Assembly: GCF_007829835.1 (NCBI RefSeq)
Contig: NZ_VIWP01000005.1
Span: 434,001-498,000 of the forward strand
Length of the DNA: 64,000 nucleotides
Source: Neorhizobium alkalisoli
GTDB lineage: Bacteria > Pseudomonadota > Alphaproteobacteria > Rhizobiales > Rhizobiaceae
Direction of reading: 5' to 3'
In this document: one piece after another, positions 8,091-16,194 of the stretch
Numbering within the stretch: the stretch's first letter is position 1
Layout: each line of letters starts with the position of its first letter
Translations under genes and position numbers: made by a program
The notes under the pieces: model-generated
The model's database searches: none
What the model saw: the letters and a program-made list of their open reading frames with translations, nothing else
Told to the model about the DNA's origin: nothing

Positions 8091-8855
8091 TCAGCGCATC
8101 AGGTACTGGATGTTGCAGCGGCCATGGACGGGCGATTTCTGGATATGGGCGCGCACACCAAAAACCCGGCCGATCAGATCCTCGGTCAGCACGTCCTCAG
8201 GCGTACCGGCGGCAACCACCTCGCCTTTCTGCAGCACGGCAAGACTGTCGCAGAACATCGCCGCCAGATTGAGGTCATGGAGGGCGACAATCGAGGTAAT
8301 GCCGAGCTTTGAGACCAGCGACAGGATTTCCAGCTGATGCTGGATATCGAGATGATTGGTCGGCTCGTCCAGCAAAAGTTCACTCGGCGTCTGCGCCAGA
8401 GCCCGTGCAATATGAACACGCTGGCGCTCGCCACCGGAAAGCGTCTGCCAAAACTGTTCGGCCCGCTCCAGCATGTCGACCCGCAGCAGAGCCTCCTCGA
8501 CCGCGAATTCGTCATCAGCAGTCCAGTTGGCCCAGAGACCGCGATGCGGCGTGCGGCCGAGCTTGACGACATCGAGCACGGTCAGCTGCGTATCGGTGTT
8601 CGACTGCTGCTCGACAAAGGCGACGCGACGCGCAAGTTCCGCCCGCGAGATCGATGCCACGTCGTTCTCGCCAAGCGTGATGACGCCGCTCTGCACCTTG
8701 CGCAACCGGCAGATCAGCCTGAGCAGGCTGGATTTTCCCGAACCATTCGGCCCGAGCAACCCGAGCACCCTGCCCTTTTCAACGGAAAGGCTGACGCCAT
8801 TGACGATCAGCGTATTGCCGGCGGTATAGCTTACCGTGTCGACCGTGATGCTCAT
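8091..8855 (-). CDS. btuD: Cobalamin-type ABC importer, ATP-binding protein
   Basis: A 254-residue ATPase of the FecE/BtuD class. Walker A GPNGSGKSS, signature LSGGERQRVHIARAL and Walker B LLLDEPTNHLD are intact. It overlaps the permease gene by 4 nt and closes a btuF-btuC-btuD order under a cobalamin riboswitch. By family alone it could serve a siderophore or haem; the riboswitch is what points to cobalamin or cobinamide. Confidence 0.85.
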   Translation of the reverse strand: MSITVDTVSYTAGNTLIVNGVSLSVEKGRVLGLLGPNGSGKSSLLRLICRLRKVQSGVITLGENDVASISRAELARRVAFVEQQSNTDTQLTVLDVVKLGRTPHRGLWANWTADDEFAVEEALLRVDMLERAEQFWQTLSGGERQRVHIARALAQTPSELLLDEPTNHLDIQHQLEILSLVSKLGITSIVALHDLNLAAMFCDSLAVLQKGEVVAAGTPEDVLTEDLIGRVFGVRAHIQKSPVHGRCNIQYLMR

Positions 8856-9943
8856 GCACTTCTCCGGGCGCGATAAAGAATGACCGCGAAGGCCGGTGCG
8901 CCGAACAGGGCGGTGACGACGCCGATCGGTAGGATCTGCTGCGGAATAATGATGCGGGAAATGATATCGGCCGCGACCATGAAGATCGCCCCGCCGAGCG
9001 CCGCGGCCGGCAGAAGCCGCGCATGCGACGGCCCGACGATGAAACGGGCGGCATGCGGAATGACCAGGCCGACGAAACCGATCGACCCGACCATGCTGAC
9101 GACGCCCGCGGTCATCGCCGCAGTCGTCGCAAACAGCACGATCTGCACCCGGCGCACGGCAATGCCGAGCGCGGCGGCGGCATCGGTCCCGAAGGCAAAG
9201 GCATCGAGCGCCCGCACATGCGCCAGACAGACGAAAAGCCCGACAAGCGCGATCGGCACCGACAGCCAGACATCCGGCCAGCGCACGCCACTCAGCGACC
9301 CGAGCAGCCAGAACAGAACGCCGCGCGCCTGCTCCGCATTGGCCGACGTGGTGACGATATAGGAGGTTAGGGCATTAAATAGCTGCGAACCGGCAACTCC
9401 ACAGAGAATGATCCGCTCGCTGGTCGCCCCCGCACCGGCCGCCAGCACACCGACCAGTAGAAAGGCAACGACCGCGCCAATGAAGGCACCACCGGACAGG
9501 GTCAGGATCCCGTAACCGAAGCCAAGGATCATCACGCAGACCGCGCCGCTCGATGCGCCGGCGGAAATGCCGAGCACATAGGGCTCCGCCAGCGGATTGC
9601 GCAGAAGTGCCTGCAGGACCGTGCCGCAGAGCGCCAGTGATGCACCGGCGCTCGCAGCCACCAGGGCGCGGCTGAGACGATAATCCCAGACAATGCCCTG
9701 ATGGATGCGGCTGAGTTCGAACCCGGCTCCGAAAAGCCGGTTGGCGACCGCCTTGGCCGTCGTCGAAACGGGGATGGAGATCTCGCCGATCGACACGGCG
9801 AGACTGATCATCAGCCCGAGCGCAAGGAAGGCGGTGACGGCAAGCGCTGCCATCGTCCACCATCCGCCCCGCAGGCCGGACGGAAATTTCTGTCCGGCGG
9901 CAAGGCGGCGTCCCCTGACGGGCAGGCGGTCCATTCGGTTCAC
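8852..9943 (-). CDS. btuC: Cobalamin-type ABC importer, FecCD-family permease
   Basis: A 363-residue FecCD/BtuC-type permease with about ten hydrophobic segments after a basic N terminus. Family blocks such as LRNPLAEPYVLGISAGAS and GFVGLVIPHAAR are present. It overlaps btuF by 4 nt and btuD by 4 nt, so the three are translated together. It forms the inner-membrane channel of the importer. Confidence 0.87.
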   Translation of the reverse strand: MNRMDRLPVRGRRLAAGQKFPSGLRGGWWTMAALAVTAFLALGLMISLAVSIGEISIPVSTTAKAVANRLFGAGFELSRIHQGIVWDYRLSRALVAASAGASLALCGTVLQALLRNPLAEPYVLGISAGASSGAVCVMILGFGYGILTLSGGAFIGAVVAFLLVGVLAAGAGATSERIILCGVAGSQLFNALTSYIVTTSANAEQARGVLFWLLGSLSGVRWPDVWLSVPIALVGLFVCLAHVRALDAFAFGTDAAAALGIAVRRVQIVLFATTAAMTAGVVSMVGSIGFVGLVIPHAARFIVGPSHARLLPAAALGGAIFMVAADIISRIIIPQQILPIGVVTALFGAPAFAVILYRARRSA

Positions 9944-10956
9944 TGGGCAAGCCCGGAGGACTTGATGCCCTTGGCAAGAATCTCGATACCATCGATCGTG
10001 CGGATCGTCGGGTTCATCGACTGGGCGTCCATCATCACGAAACGCTTGTTCTTGACGGCATCGAGTTCGCGGGTGACCGGGTCATTCTCGAGGAAATCGA
10101 CCTTCACCTTCGGATCGTCGGCGGCATAACGGCGCCGGTCCATCGTGGCGATGACGATCACGGCGGGGTTGGCCTGCGAGATCGTTTCCCAGCCGACCAG
10201 CGGCCATTCCTCTTCGGTCGACACGACATTTTTGGCGCCGAGCGTCTTCAGGATATAGGCGGGCGCGCTGTTCTTGCCGGCGATGAAGGCATCGCCCTTC
10301 ACTTCCTTGCTGGAGAACCAGAACACGACCGGCAGATTCTTGCCGGCAGCACCCGCGACAGAGGCAACGGCATCCGCCTCGCGCTTCTTGAGCTCGGCGA
10401 TCAGCGCATCACCGCGATCCTTGACGTCAAAAATGTCCGCGAGTTGGCCGATCTCCTCATAGACGAGGTTCATCGAGAACAGTTCCTTGCGCACGCCATC
10501 GCCACCATCTGTATTGACCTTGGCGACGCAATCGGTGGGCGCGATATAGGTATTGATGCCAAGACCGGAAAACTGTTCGCGCTTGCCGACAGAACCCTGT
10601 GCACCGACATGCCATTCGAATTCGGCGGCAACGAGATCCGGCTCCAGACCGGCAACGGATTCAAAGCTCGGATCATTGTCCGCCAACCGCTTGATGCGGG
10701 CATTGGCTTCGGCATATTTCGGCAGAACCGGCCCGACCCAGACCGCCGTGCCGGCGACCTTGTCGGCAAGGCCGAGCGAATAGAGCACTTCAGTCATGCC
10801 CTGACCGATCGAAACGACCTTGGCCGGTGCCTTGTCGAACGTAACCTTCTGGCCGCAATTTTCAATGGTGAGCGGATATTGTGTCGCTGCAAAAACGGGA
10901 CCGGCAAGGCCGGCTAAGCCGAGCGCAAGCAGCGAAGTGGCAAGAATTTGGCGCAT
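9940..10956 (-). CDS. btuF: Cobalamin-type ABC importer, periplasmic binding protein
   Basis: A 338-residue class III binding protein (FecB/BtuF superfamily) with a Sec signal (MRQILATSLLALGLAGLAG, ending VFA). The superfamily opening PAKVVSIGQGMTEVLYSLG is clear. The start was placed at the ATG with a strong AGGAGGT site just upstream; the frame stays open further up, but that part has no matching N terminus. The 5' leader holds a cobalamin riboswitch and a 21-residue ORF. The ligand is inferred from the riboswitch and could be cobalamin, cobinamide or another corrinoid. Confidence 0.83.
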   Translation of the reverse strand: MRQILATSLLALGLAGLAGPVFAATQYPLTIENCGQKVTFDKAPAKVVSIGQGMTEVLYSLGLADKVAGTAVWVGPVLPKYAEANARIKRLADNDPSFESVAGLEPDLVAAEFEWHVGAQGSVGKREQFSGLGINTYIAPTDCVAKVNTDGGDGVRKELFSMNLVYEEIGQLADIFDVKDRGDALIAELKKREADAVASVAGAAGKNLPVVFWFSSKEVKGDAFIAGKNSAPAYILKTLGAKNVVSTEEEWPLVGWETISQANPAVIVIATMDRRRYAADDPKVKVDFLENDPVTRELDAVKNKRFVMMDAQSMNPTIRTIDGIEILAKGIKSSGLAQ

Positions 10957-11032
10957 GGGTAGAGAACCTCCTGAAAGGGGAAAACGAGCGCCGTCCAGCC
11001 GCGTAGATGCGACGGAACCGGCGCGCAGCGGA

Positions 11033-11098
11033 TTAGTCGCGAAAAGCCCAATCGAGAGGGAGGTGTGCCGCGTTGCGGCCAAAGGTCAGGTCGTTCAT
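11033..11098 (-). CDS. 21-residue leader ORF between riboswitch and btuF
   Basis: A small ORF beginning MNDLTFGRN and ending WAFRD, with AAAGGAA 6-7 nt upstream of its ATG. It starts 46 nt after the riboswitch P1 stem and ends 76 nt before the btuF start. Its Shine-Dalgarno site is the first one downstream of the aptamer, so it could be the translational target of the switch, or a coupling peptide. No homologue is recognised. Confidence 0.45.
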   Translation of the reverse strand: MNDLTFGRNAAHLPLDWAFRD

Positions 11099-11144
11099 AT
11101 CTGTTCCTTTCCAGGCATCCCCGCCCGGCTGATTGGATCGTGTT

Positions 11145-11363
11145 GTGACGGTAGGTCTCCTGGCTCGCGGATATGCGCCGATCCTCTGCCTTCCCGCGAA
11201 ATTCGCAGTGGCATGGCCTGTGGTTCTCAAAACCACTTGCCCAAGGATGATCGACAATCCGCTTACAGTTGCGGGGGCAGCCCCGGTCTTGGTCCCCTTT
11301 TGGAAGGACCGCACCGTGTTCCCTGTTATTCCCCGCGAGTCGCAACCCTTGGGGAACCGTCAC
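11145..11363 (-). ncRNA. Cobalamin riboswitch
   Basis: On the minus strand the closing P1 stem pairs GTGACGG (11363-11357) with CCGTCAC (11151-11145). The conserved core GCTGCCCCCGCAACTGTAAG (roughly 11279-11260), the segment CCACTG and GGGAAGG, and the terminal B12 box GAGCCAGGAGACCTAC (11166-11151) are in order. This is a standard AdoCbl-type aptamer that lowers expression when cobamide is plentiful. It controls the btuFCD-type operon downstream. No clear intrinsic terminator follows, so control may be translational. Confidence 0.95.
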
Positions 11364-11459
11364 GGGTGACCATGGCGAAACGCGAAGGAGGCGTCAAGGT
11401 AATGATGGATGGTTGCATGCGGCGGCCGGGTATCCTTGAGTGTCAGCAGGCGATTTTTT

Positions 11460-11482
11460 GAAATGTAATAACGTTACGTTTC
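11460..11482. promoter_or_regulatory. Zur-box-like inverted repeat
   Basis: A 23-bp inverted repeat, GAAATGTAAT and GTTACGTTTC with AAC between. It matches the gammaproteobacterial Zur consensus at about 17 of 22 informative positions (left arm 10 of 11). It lies 97 bp upstream of the riboswitch, in the only promoter region the btu operon could use, because the LysR gene beyond it ends here. Zinc control of this importer is inference. Confidence 0.4.
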
Positions 11483-11548
11483 GTAGTCGAAAGCCTCGGG
11501 CCTGTCCAGCGTTTATGTCCTGCCGGACTGAACACCCCTCAATGCGCA

Positions 11549-12475
11549 TCACATCTTCGTTGTGTTCTTGCTCAGATCGAGAAGGCTCTGCCTCAGCCGC
11601 GGCAAGGCAAAATCCATAAAGCTTCGCAGCTTCAGCGGCATCTGACCGCGCCCGACATGCACGAGACTAATCGGCAGTGGCTCCGGCTCGAACGTTTCAA
11701 GGATCAGTTGAAGCGTGCCGGCCTTGACCGCATCAGCGGCCTGATAATGCAGAAGCCGCGTCACCCCGACATGCATCAGCGCCGCACGCACCGCAGCCTC
11801 CGCCGTCGTCACAGAAAGCCGCGCCGCAACCGGCACGACCATCGGCAGCTTCGTCTGAGGATCCACAAAACGCCAGCCGGCAGAGGGGATCGGACCTTCG
11901 AACGCGATCAGCGGCATTTTCTGCAGATCCTCCGGGCTTTTCGGAGTGCCCTTCTGGGCAAGCAATTGCGGACTGGCGCAAAAGACCATGCGCATCGAAC
12001 CCACGCTGGTCGCAATCATCGAACTGTCAGCCAGGCTGCCGATCCGCACAGCCATATCGACATGGTCCTCGACCAGATGAACATTCCGGTCCTGCAGCAG
12101 CAGGCGGATGCTGATCTCCGGAAATGCCGCCAGAAAATCGGCGACGACAGGCAGGACATGCAGCTGGCCGAACTGAACCGGCGCCGTAATCACCAACTCT
12201 CCCTTCGGCACCGTGAACTCGCCGGCCACCTCTCGCTCGGCTTCGTCGACCTGATCGACGATCCGCCGCGCGGCGGCAAGATAGATTGTCCCGGCATCCG
12301 TCAGGCTGAGTTTTCGCGTCGTGCGGATCAAAAGCTTGGCGCCCAGCGCCGTTTCGAGATCGGAGATTTTCCGGGCGATCGTCGTGACAGGCATGCGCAG
12401 CCGCCGGCCGGCCGCGGAAAAGCTGCCGCTATCGACGACCTCCAGAAGCACCGACATGGCTTCGAACCGATCCAT
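11549..12475 (-). CDS. LysR family transcriptional regulator
   Basis: A 308-residue LysR regulator of normal length. The N-terminal winged HTH (about residues 1-60: MDRFEAMSVLLEVVDSGSFS, then AAGRRLRMPVTTIARKISDLE) is followed by a LysR substrate-binding domain. It is divergent from the PNPOx-fold gene at 12581 with 105 bp between them, the usual arrangement of a LysR protein with its target. The effector is unknown. Confidence 0.9.
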   Translation of the reverse strand: MDRFEAMSVLLEVVDSGSFSAAGRRLRMPVTTIARKISDLETALGAKLLIRTTRKLSLTDAGTIYLAAARRIVDQVDEAEREVAGEFTVPKGELVITAPVQFGQLHVLPVVADFLAAFPEISIRLLLQDRNVHLVEDHVDMAVRIGSLADSSMIATSVGSMRMVFCASPQLLAQKGTPKSPEDLQKMPLIAFEGPIPSAGWRFVDPQTKLPMVVPVAARLSVTTAEAAVRAALMHVGVTRLLHYQAADAVKAGTLQLILETFEPEPLPISLVHVGRGQMPLKLRSFMDFALPRLRQSLLDLSKNTTKM

Positions 12476-12580
12476 TCGCTTTCCCGATTTTCGGCAAGAT
12501 GATTTTCAGAAATACAATATTATCCCGAAACCCGACAAGCTGCATATTCCCATCACTAAACAGAAACGCGGGAGAGTGCC

Positions 12581-13207
12581 ATGTCTTACGGATTTCTCGA
12601 TATCGCCATAACCCCCAGCGTCAAGGCCGCGCAGGCCGAGATGGGCGCGGACTCCATCTGGGCCGATTTCAAGGGCCATCGCGAGTTCGACCGTTTCACC
12701 GAAAACGAAAAGGCCTTCATCGCCGAGCGAGACAGCTTTTACATGGCGACCGTCTCCGAAACCGGCTGGCCCTATATCCAGCACCGCGGCGGCCCGCGCG
12801 GCTTTCTGAAGGTGATCGACGAGCGGACGCTGGCCTTTGCCGATTACCGCGGCAACAGGCAGTATATCAGCACCGGCAATATCGCCGCCAATGACCGTAT
12901 CAGCCTGTTCCTGATGGATTATCCGCGGCGCACCCGGCTGAAGATTTTCGCGCATGTCGAGAAACTGTCTGTCGAGGACGACCCCGCTCTGGCCGAGCTC
13001 GTTGCCGATCCCACCTACAAGGCCAAGATCGAACGCATCTTTCGCCTGCGCCTGGACGCTTTCGACTGGAATTGCCCGCAGCACATCACGCCGCGCTTCA
13101 CCGAGCAGGAAGTCGTTGCGGCCATTCGCCCGATGCAGGAACGCCTGGCCCACCTTGAGGCGGAAAATGCGGAACTGCGCGCGAAACTCGCAAAACCCGC
13201 AGACTGA
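12581..13207 (+). CDS. Pyridoxamine 5'-phosphate oxidase-fold protein
   Basis: A 208-residue flavin-binding split-barrel protein. The segments FYMATVSETGWPYIQHRGGP and TLAFADYRGNRQYISTGNI match the PNPOx-like general stress/flavoprotein group, not true PdxH. The last 30 residues (QERLAHLEAENAELRAKL) form a short coiled coil, which may serve oligomerisation. It is divergently placed from a LysR regulator that is its likely controller, and convergent with the histidine kinase gene (11 nt apart). Such proteins reduce or bind small electrophiles using FMN or F420; the substrate is not evident. Confidence 0.8.
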   Translation: MSYGFLDIAITPSVKAAQAEMGADSIWADFKGHREFDRFTENEKAFIAERDSFYMATVSETGWPYIQHRGGPRGFLKVIDERTLAFADYRGNRQYISTGNIAANDRISLFLMDYPRRTRLKIFAHVEKLSVEDDPALAELVADPTYKAKIERIFRLRLDAFDWNCPQHITPRFTEQEVVAAIRPMQERLAHLEAENAELRAKLAKPAD

Positions 13208-13218
13208 GGGAGTGCAGC

Positions 13219-14565
13219 CTAGGATGCTCTTGCGCTGATCGGCAGGCTGAGAACGGCTTCCAGCCCGCCGAGATGCGATTTTGCAAGGCTCAGCTGCCCG
13301 CCATAGGCCGAGGCGATGTCACCCGATATCGCCAGACCGAGCCCCGTCCCTGCCTCTTCGCCTGCGCCGCTGATGCCGCGCTTCAGCATCATGGCATAGC
13401 GGTCGGGCTCGGCACCAGGCCCATCGTCGCCGATACGCAAGATGATCATCTCCCCCTCTGCAAGCGCCTTGAGCTCTATCTTGCCACTGGCGAATTTCAC
13501 CGCATTGTCGAGGATATTGCCCATCGCCTCGGCGACATCCGCGGGATCCGCCTGCACGGTGAGATCGGGATCGATATCGAGCGCCCAGTCTATGCCCTTG
13601 CTCTTGGTCACCGGCGACAGGACGCTCACCAGCTTTCCCGAAATCCCGAGCAAGGACGTCGTCGCCATCTGCTCGACGCCCATGCGGGCCGCCTGCAATT
13701 GCCGGTCAGCCCTCTGTCGCACAAGTTCGATCTGCTGCAGGGCGACGCTGCGCCGGTCCTGCGGCAGACCCTCCACCAGATGCGCCAGCACAGTCAGCGG
13801 CGTTTTCAGCCCATGCGCCAGATCGCTCGCCCGCGCCCGCGCCCGCTCGACGGCGCTTTCGCGCTCGGAGAGAAGAAGGTTGATTTCCTTGATCAGCGGC
13901 TTCACCTCGCTTGGCCCTTCCGACGTGATGCTGGCCGTGCGACCGGCACGCACGCCGGCCACCTCGGAGCGCAGAGCCGCGAGCGGCCGCAACCCCACCA
14001 GACCCTGAAGGAATGCGGCCAGCACCAGAAGCGCACCGGTCACAAACAGCATCATCATCAGCGGCCGCGAATAGCCGGCCAGCGCCTCCTCCATCTCGCC
14101 TTTGGAAAAAGCCGTATAGATGGTGAAATGTTTCTGGTCGCCGCCACTACCGGCGATGGACATTTCCTTGACCGAGACGAGGATCGGGTTCCCGTCAGGA
14201 CCTTCGGCCTGATAGAAGCCGCAATAGAGATCCGGCAAGAATTTCTGACGGGACAATTCCTGGTCCCAGAGCGAGCGGGAGCGCAGCGGCGACTGGGCAC
14301 CATCCGGAGAAACCTGCCAGTAACGGCCACCGAGCGGCATCTGAAAACGCGGATCGGTGGGTTCGCTCGCCAGCGTCAGAGTACCGGGATCGACGGTCAG
14401 CCGCGCGCCGAGCGCATCGGCGACGGCAGTCATCTCGTTGGCATACTGATCGGCCAGATAATCCTCGAACATCTCGTTCAGCACGAACCAGACGAGCAGA
14501 AGCGCGATCAGGATCGAGACCAGCGCGCCGGCGGCCAGCCGGAAGCGCAGCGATGCCGCCGTCAT
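13219..14565 (-). CDS. PhoQ-like sensor histidine kinase
   Basis: A 448-residue membrane kinase. A first TM (about 10-30) and a second (about 168-190) enclose a periplasmic sensor region of about 135 residues. After a HAMP-like linker, the H-box DLAHGLKTPLTVL (His251) closely resembles that of PhoQ, and N-box (EAMGNILDNAVKFA) and G-box (GDDGPG, GTGLGLAI) elements follow. It overlaps the response regulator gene by 4 nt. Upstream in the same direction are two genes for secreted acidic or His-rich proteins, which may relate to the sensed signal. PhoQ relatives sense divalent cations or membrane stress; that is only a guide here. Confidence 0.9.
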   Translation of the reverse strand: MTAASLRFRLAAGALVSILIALLLVWFVLNEMFEDYLADQYANEMTAVADALGARLTVDPGTLTLASEPTDPRFQMPLGGRYWQVSPDGAQSPLRSRSLWDQELSRQKFLPDLYCGFYQAEGPDGNPILVSVKEMSIAGSGGDQKHFTIYTAFSKGEMEEALAGYSRPLMMMLFVTGALLVLAAFLQGLVGLRPLAALRSEVAGVRAGRTASITSEGPSEVKPLIKEINLLLSERESAVERARARASDLAHGLKTPLTVLAHLVEGLPQDRRSVALQQIELVRQRADRQLQAARMGVEQMATTSLLGISGKLVSVLSPVTKSKGIDWALDIDPDLTVQADPADVAEAMGNILDNAVKFASGKIELKALAEGEMIILRIGDDGPGAEPDRYAMMLKRGISGAGEEAGTGLGLAISGDIASAYGGQLSLAKSHLGGLEAVLSLPISARAS

Positions 14566-15227
14566 GGCCGTCGCTCCGACAGGACGTAACCGAAGCCGCG
14601 GCGCGTCTCGATCGCCGCACTGTCGGTCTTCTTCCGCAACCGCGCGATCATCGCCTCGACGGCATTCTTGGCCGCATCGTCATCGCGCCCCTGCACCTTG
14701 CTGGCGATCTCGGCAGGGGTCAGCACCACGCCGGGACTTTCGATGAAAAGCGAGATCATCCGGAATTCCTGCGGACTGAGATCGAGCTCCTGCCCGTCGA
14801 AGGTGACGCGGCGCGCCTGTTCGTCGAGCGTGAACCGATCGGCAGAGCGCACACGCGCCTGAACCTTGCCGGAACGCCTCAAAAGCGCCCGCAGCCGCGC
14901 GATCAACTCCTCGCTACGGAACGGTTTTGGCAGGTAATCGTCGGCGCCGGCATCAAAACCGTCGACCCGCTCCATCCATGAACCCCGCGCCGTCAGCACC
15001 AGAACCGGCGTCTCCAACCCGGCCGCCCGCCAGCGCTTCAAGATCGACAGCCCGTCCATGCCCGGCAGGCCGAGATCGAGCACGATCGCCGCATAATCGC
15101 CGATCTCGCCCTGTTCCCAGACGGCCGGCCCTTCGTTCAGAACCTCGACCAGATAACCTTCGGCCGTCAGGTTCTCCACGACATGGGTGGCGATATTGGC
15201 ATCGTCCTCGGCCAGCAATATCTTCAT
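14562..15227 (-). CDS. OmpR/PhoP family response regulator
   Basis: A 221-residue regulator with a receiver domain (acidic pair EDD at 7-9, phospho-acceptor Asp51 in VLDLGLPG, Lys in PKPF) and a C-terminal winged helix ending in TRRGFGYVL. The start was set at MKILLAEDD, the family start; the frame upstream overlaps the PepSY gene. It overlaps the kinase gene by 4 nt. A 7-bp direct repeat with 11-bp period upstream of the first gene of the set (16160-16177) is a candidate binding site. Confidence 0.92.
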   Translation of the reverse strand: MKILLAEDDANIATHVVENLTAEGYLVEVLNEGPAVWEQGEIGDYAAIVLDLGLPGMDGLSILKRWRAAGLETPVLVLTARGSWMERVDGFDAGADDYLPKPFRSEELIARLRALLRRSGKVQARVRSADRFTLDEQARRVTFDGQELDLSPQEFRMISLFIESPGVVLTPAEIASKVQGRDDDAAKNAVEAMIARLRKKTDSAAIETRRGFGYVLSERRP

Positions 15228-15231
15228 GGCT

Positions 15232-15705
15232 TCACTCGCTCCCCAGAAGCGTGCCGTTCCTCGCATCCACGAAGAGGGTTCGGATCACGCCCTTATTGTC
15301 CCGCAGTTTCAACTGATAGAGATCGCGCGCCGCCGACCGGCTGAGCCGTACGTCGATCACCCGGCCGTAACGGCTGATATCGATCGATTTCAGCATCGCG
15401 CGCAGCGACATGATCTGGCCGTCGCGGACCGCATCGCGGGCGCGGTCGTAATCCATGCCGGACGACCCCGAGCCCCCCATGGCATTCGCCCCGCCCGCCT
15501 TGCCGTCGTCATGGCCATGCCCGCCGTGGTCGTCGCCTCCATCACCATCGTCACCGCCGCCATGGCCGGAATTCGATCCTCCGCCGCTGCCACCGCCGCC
15601 TCCGTCACCATCCTTCGCAAAGGCCTGAGAAAGCGGCATCGTCACGGCAAACGCGAGCGCAGCCATCAGCAATAGAAACAGGGCTTTGTGACGGGGCGAA
15701 CCCAT
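15232..15705 (-). CDS. Secreted PepSY-domain protein with Gly/Asp/His-rich segment
   Basis: A 157-residue protein with a Sec signal (cleavage near AFA, about residue 30), then about 50 residues of low complexity rich in Gly, Asp and His (runs such as DDGDGGDDHGGHGHDD), then a PepSY-like domain (about 85-155, RYGRVIDVRL and YQLKLRDNKGVIRTLFVDARNG). The acidic/His segment could bind divalent metal. It sits 4 nt upstream of the response regulator gene, and PepSY proteins are often encoded with PhoPQ-like systems. ATG was chosen over a GTG two codons earlier because GGAG is well spaced from it. Confidence 0.8.
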   Translation of the reverse strand: MGSPRHKALFLLLMAALAFAVTMPLSQAFAKDGDGGGGGSGGGSNSGHGGGDDGDGGDDHGGHGHDDGKAGGANAMGGSGSSGMDYDRARDAVRDGQIMSLRAMLKSIDISRYGRVIDVRLSRSAARDLYQLKLRDNKGVIRTLFVDARNGTLLGSE

Positions 15706-15781
15706 GATCACTCCGGAAAGACAGGCGCGGCGGCAAGGTCACTTTGACATGAAGAAACCGGGGCCGCAAACGGCACGAACC

Positions 15782-15799
15782 CCGCCGGAAAACCGGCGG
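15782..15799. other. Short GC hairpin between the two secreted-protein genes
   Basis: CCGCCGG-AAAA-CCGGCGG is a perfect 7-bp stem with a tetraloop. It sits in the 121-bp spacer between the repeat peptide gene and the PepSY gene. No T tract follows, so it may modulate read-through or mRNA stability and need not terminate. Confidence 0.4.
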
Positions 15800-15826
15800 A
15801 GTTCGATCTCGGCTGTGGGTGAAAAT

Positions 15827-16087
15827 TCAGCGATGGCCGGCGCGGCGACCGCCCTTGTCATCACCGGCATGATGGGCACCGTGGCGGCCACCCTTGTCAT
15901 CATTGGCGTGACGCCCACCGCGGCGACCACCCTTGTCGTCGTTGACGTCATGGTTGGGGCCATCATCGGCGCCGTTCCTGGCAAACGCCGCGGACGTGCC
16001 GGCGATCGGCGCAACCGCCTGAATGACCGGGATGGAAGCGGTGAGAGCGATGGCTGCGGTGAATGCAGCAAGAAGCTTGGTCTTCAT
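15827..16087 (-). CDS. Small secreted protein with 13-residue DDKGG repeats
   Basis: An 86-residue protein: Sec signal (about 1-35, ending SAAFA), an acidic patch, then three near-identical 13-residue units (residues 49-61, 62-74 and 75-86), each built on DDKGGR followed by Arg/His/Gly. AGGAGG lies about 8 nt before the ATG. It is first in line ahead of the PepSY protein and the two-component pair, and its promoter region carries a direct repeat suited to an OmpR-type regulator. Function is unknown; the repeat is rich in charged and potential metal-binding residues. Confidence 0.75.
   Translation of the reverse strand: MKTKLLAAFTAAIALTASIPVIQAVAPIAGTSAAFARNGADDGPNHDVNDDKGGRRGGRHANDDKGGRHGAHHAGDDKGGRRAGHR
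15830..15943 (-). repeat. In-frame 39-bp tandem repeats
   Basis: Three tandem units of about 39 bp encode the 13-residue DDKGG units of the small secreted protein. On the plus strand each shows CCTTGTC followed by GTCGTT, ATCATT or ATCACC. Such repeats often change copy number between strains. Confidence 0.7.
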
Positions 16088-16159
16088 GTCGACAATCCTC
16101 CTGTTCGGTTCGACAGGAGAGAGATTGCCACGCGCCCGCTGACAGAAGGCTGAGCCCGG

Positions 16160-16177
16160 CTGTCAGCATTCTGTCAG
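16160..16177 (-). promoter_or_regulatory. Direct repeat with 11-bp period, candidate response-regulator box
   Basis: On the minus strand CTGACAG-AATG-CTGACAG is an exact 7-bp direct repeat with 11-bp spacing, the geometry used by OmpR/PhoP-type dimers. A third unit in opposite orientation lies at 16139-16145. It sits 73-90 bp upstream of the repeat-peptide start codon. Confidence 0.5.
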
Positions 16178-16194
16178 GCAGAAACGCACCTCGC

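Noticed and set aside
8091..10956. Iron-siderophore or haem importer assignment
   Set aside because: Family similarity allows it, but the cobalamin riboswitch in the leader is more specific evidence.
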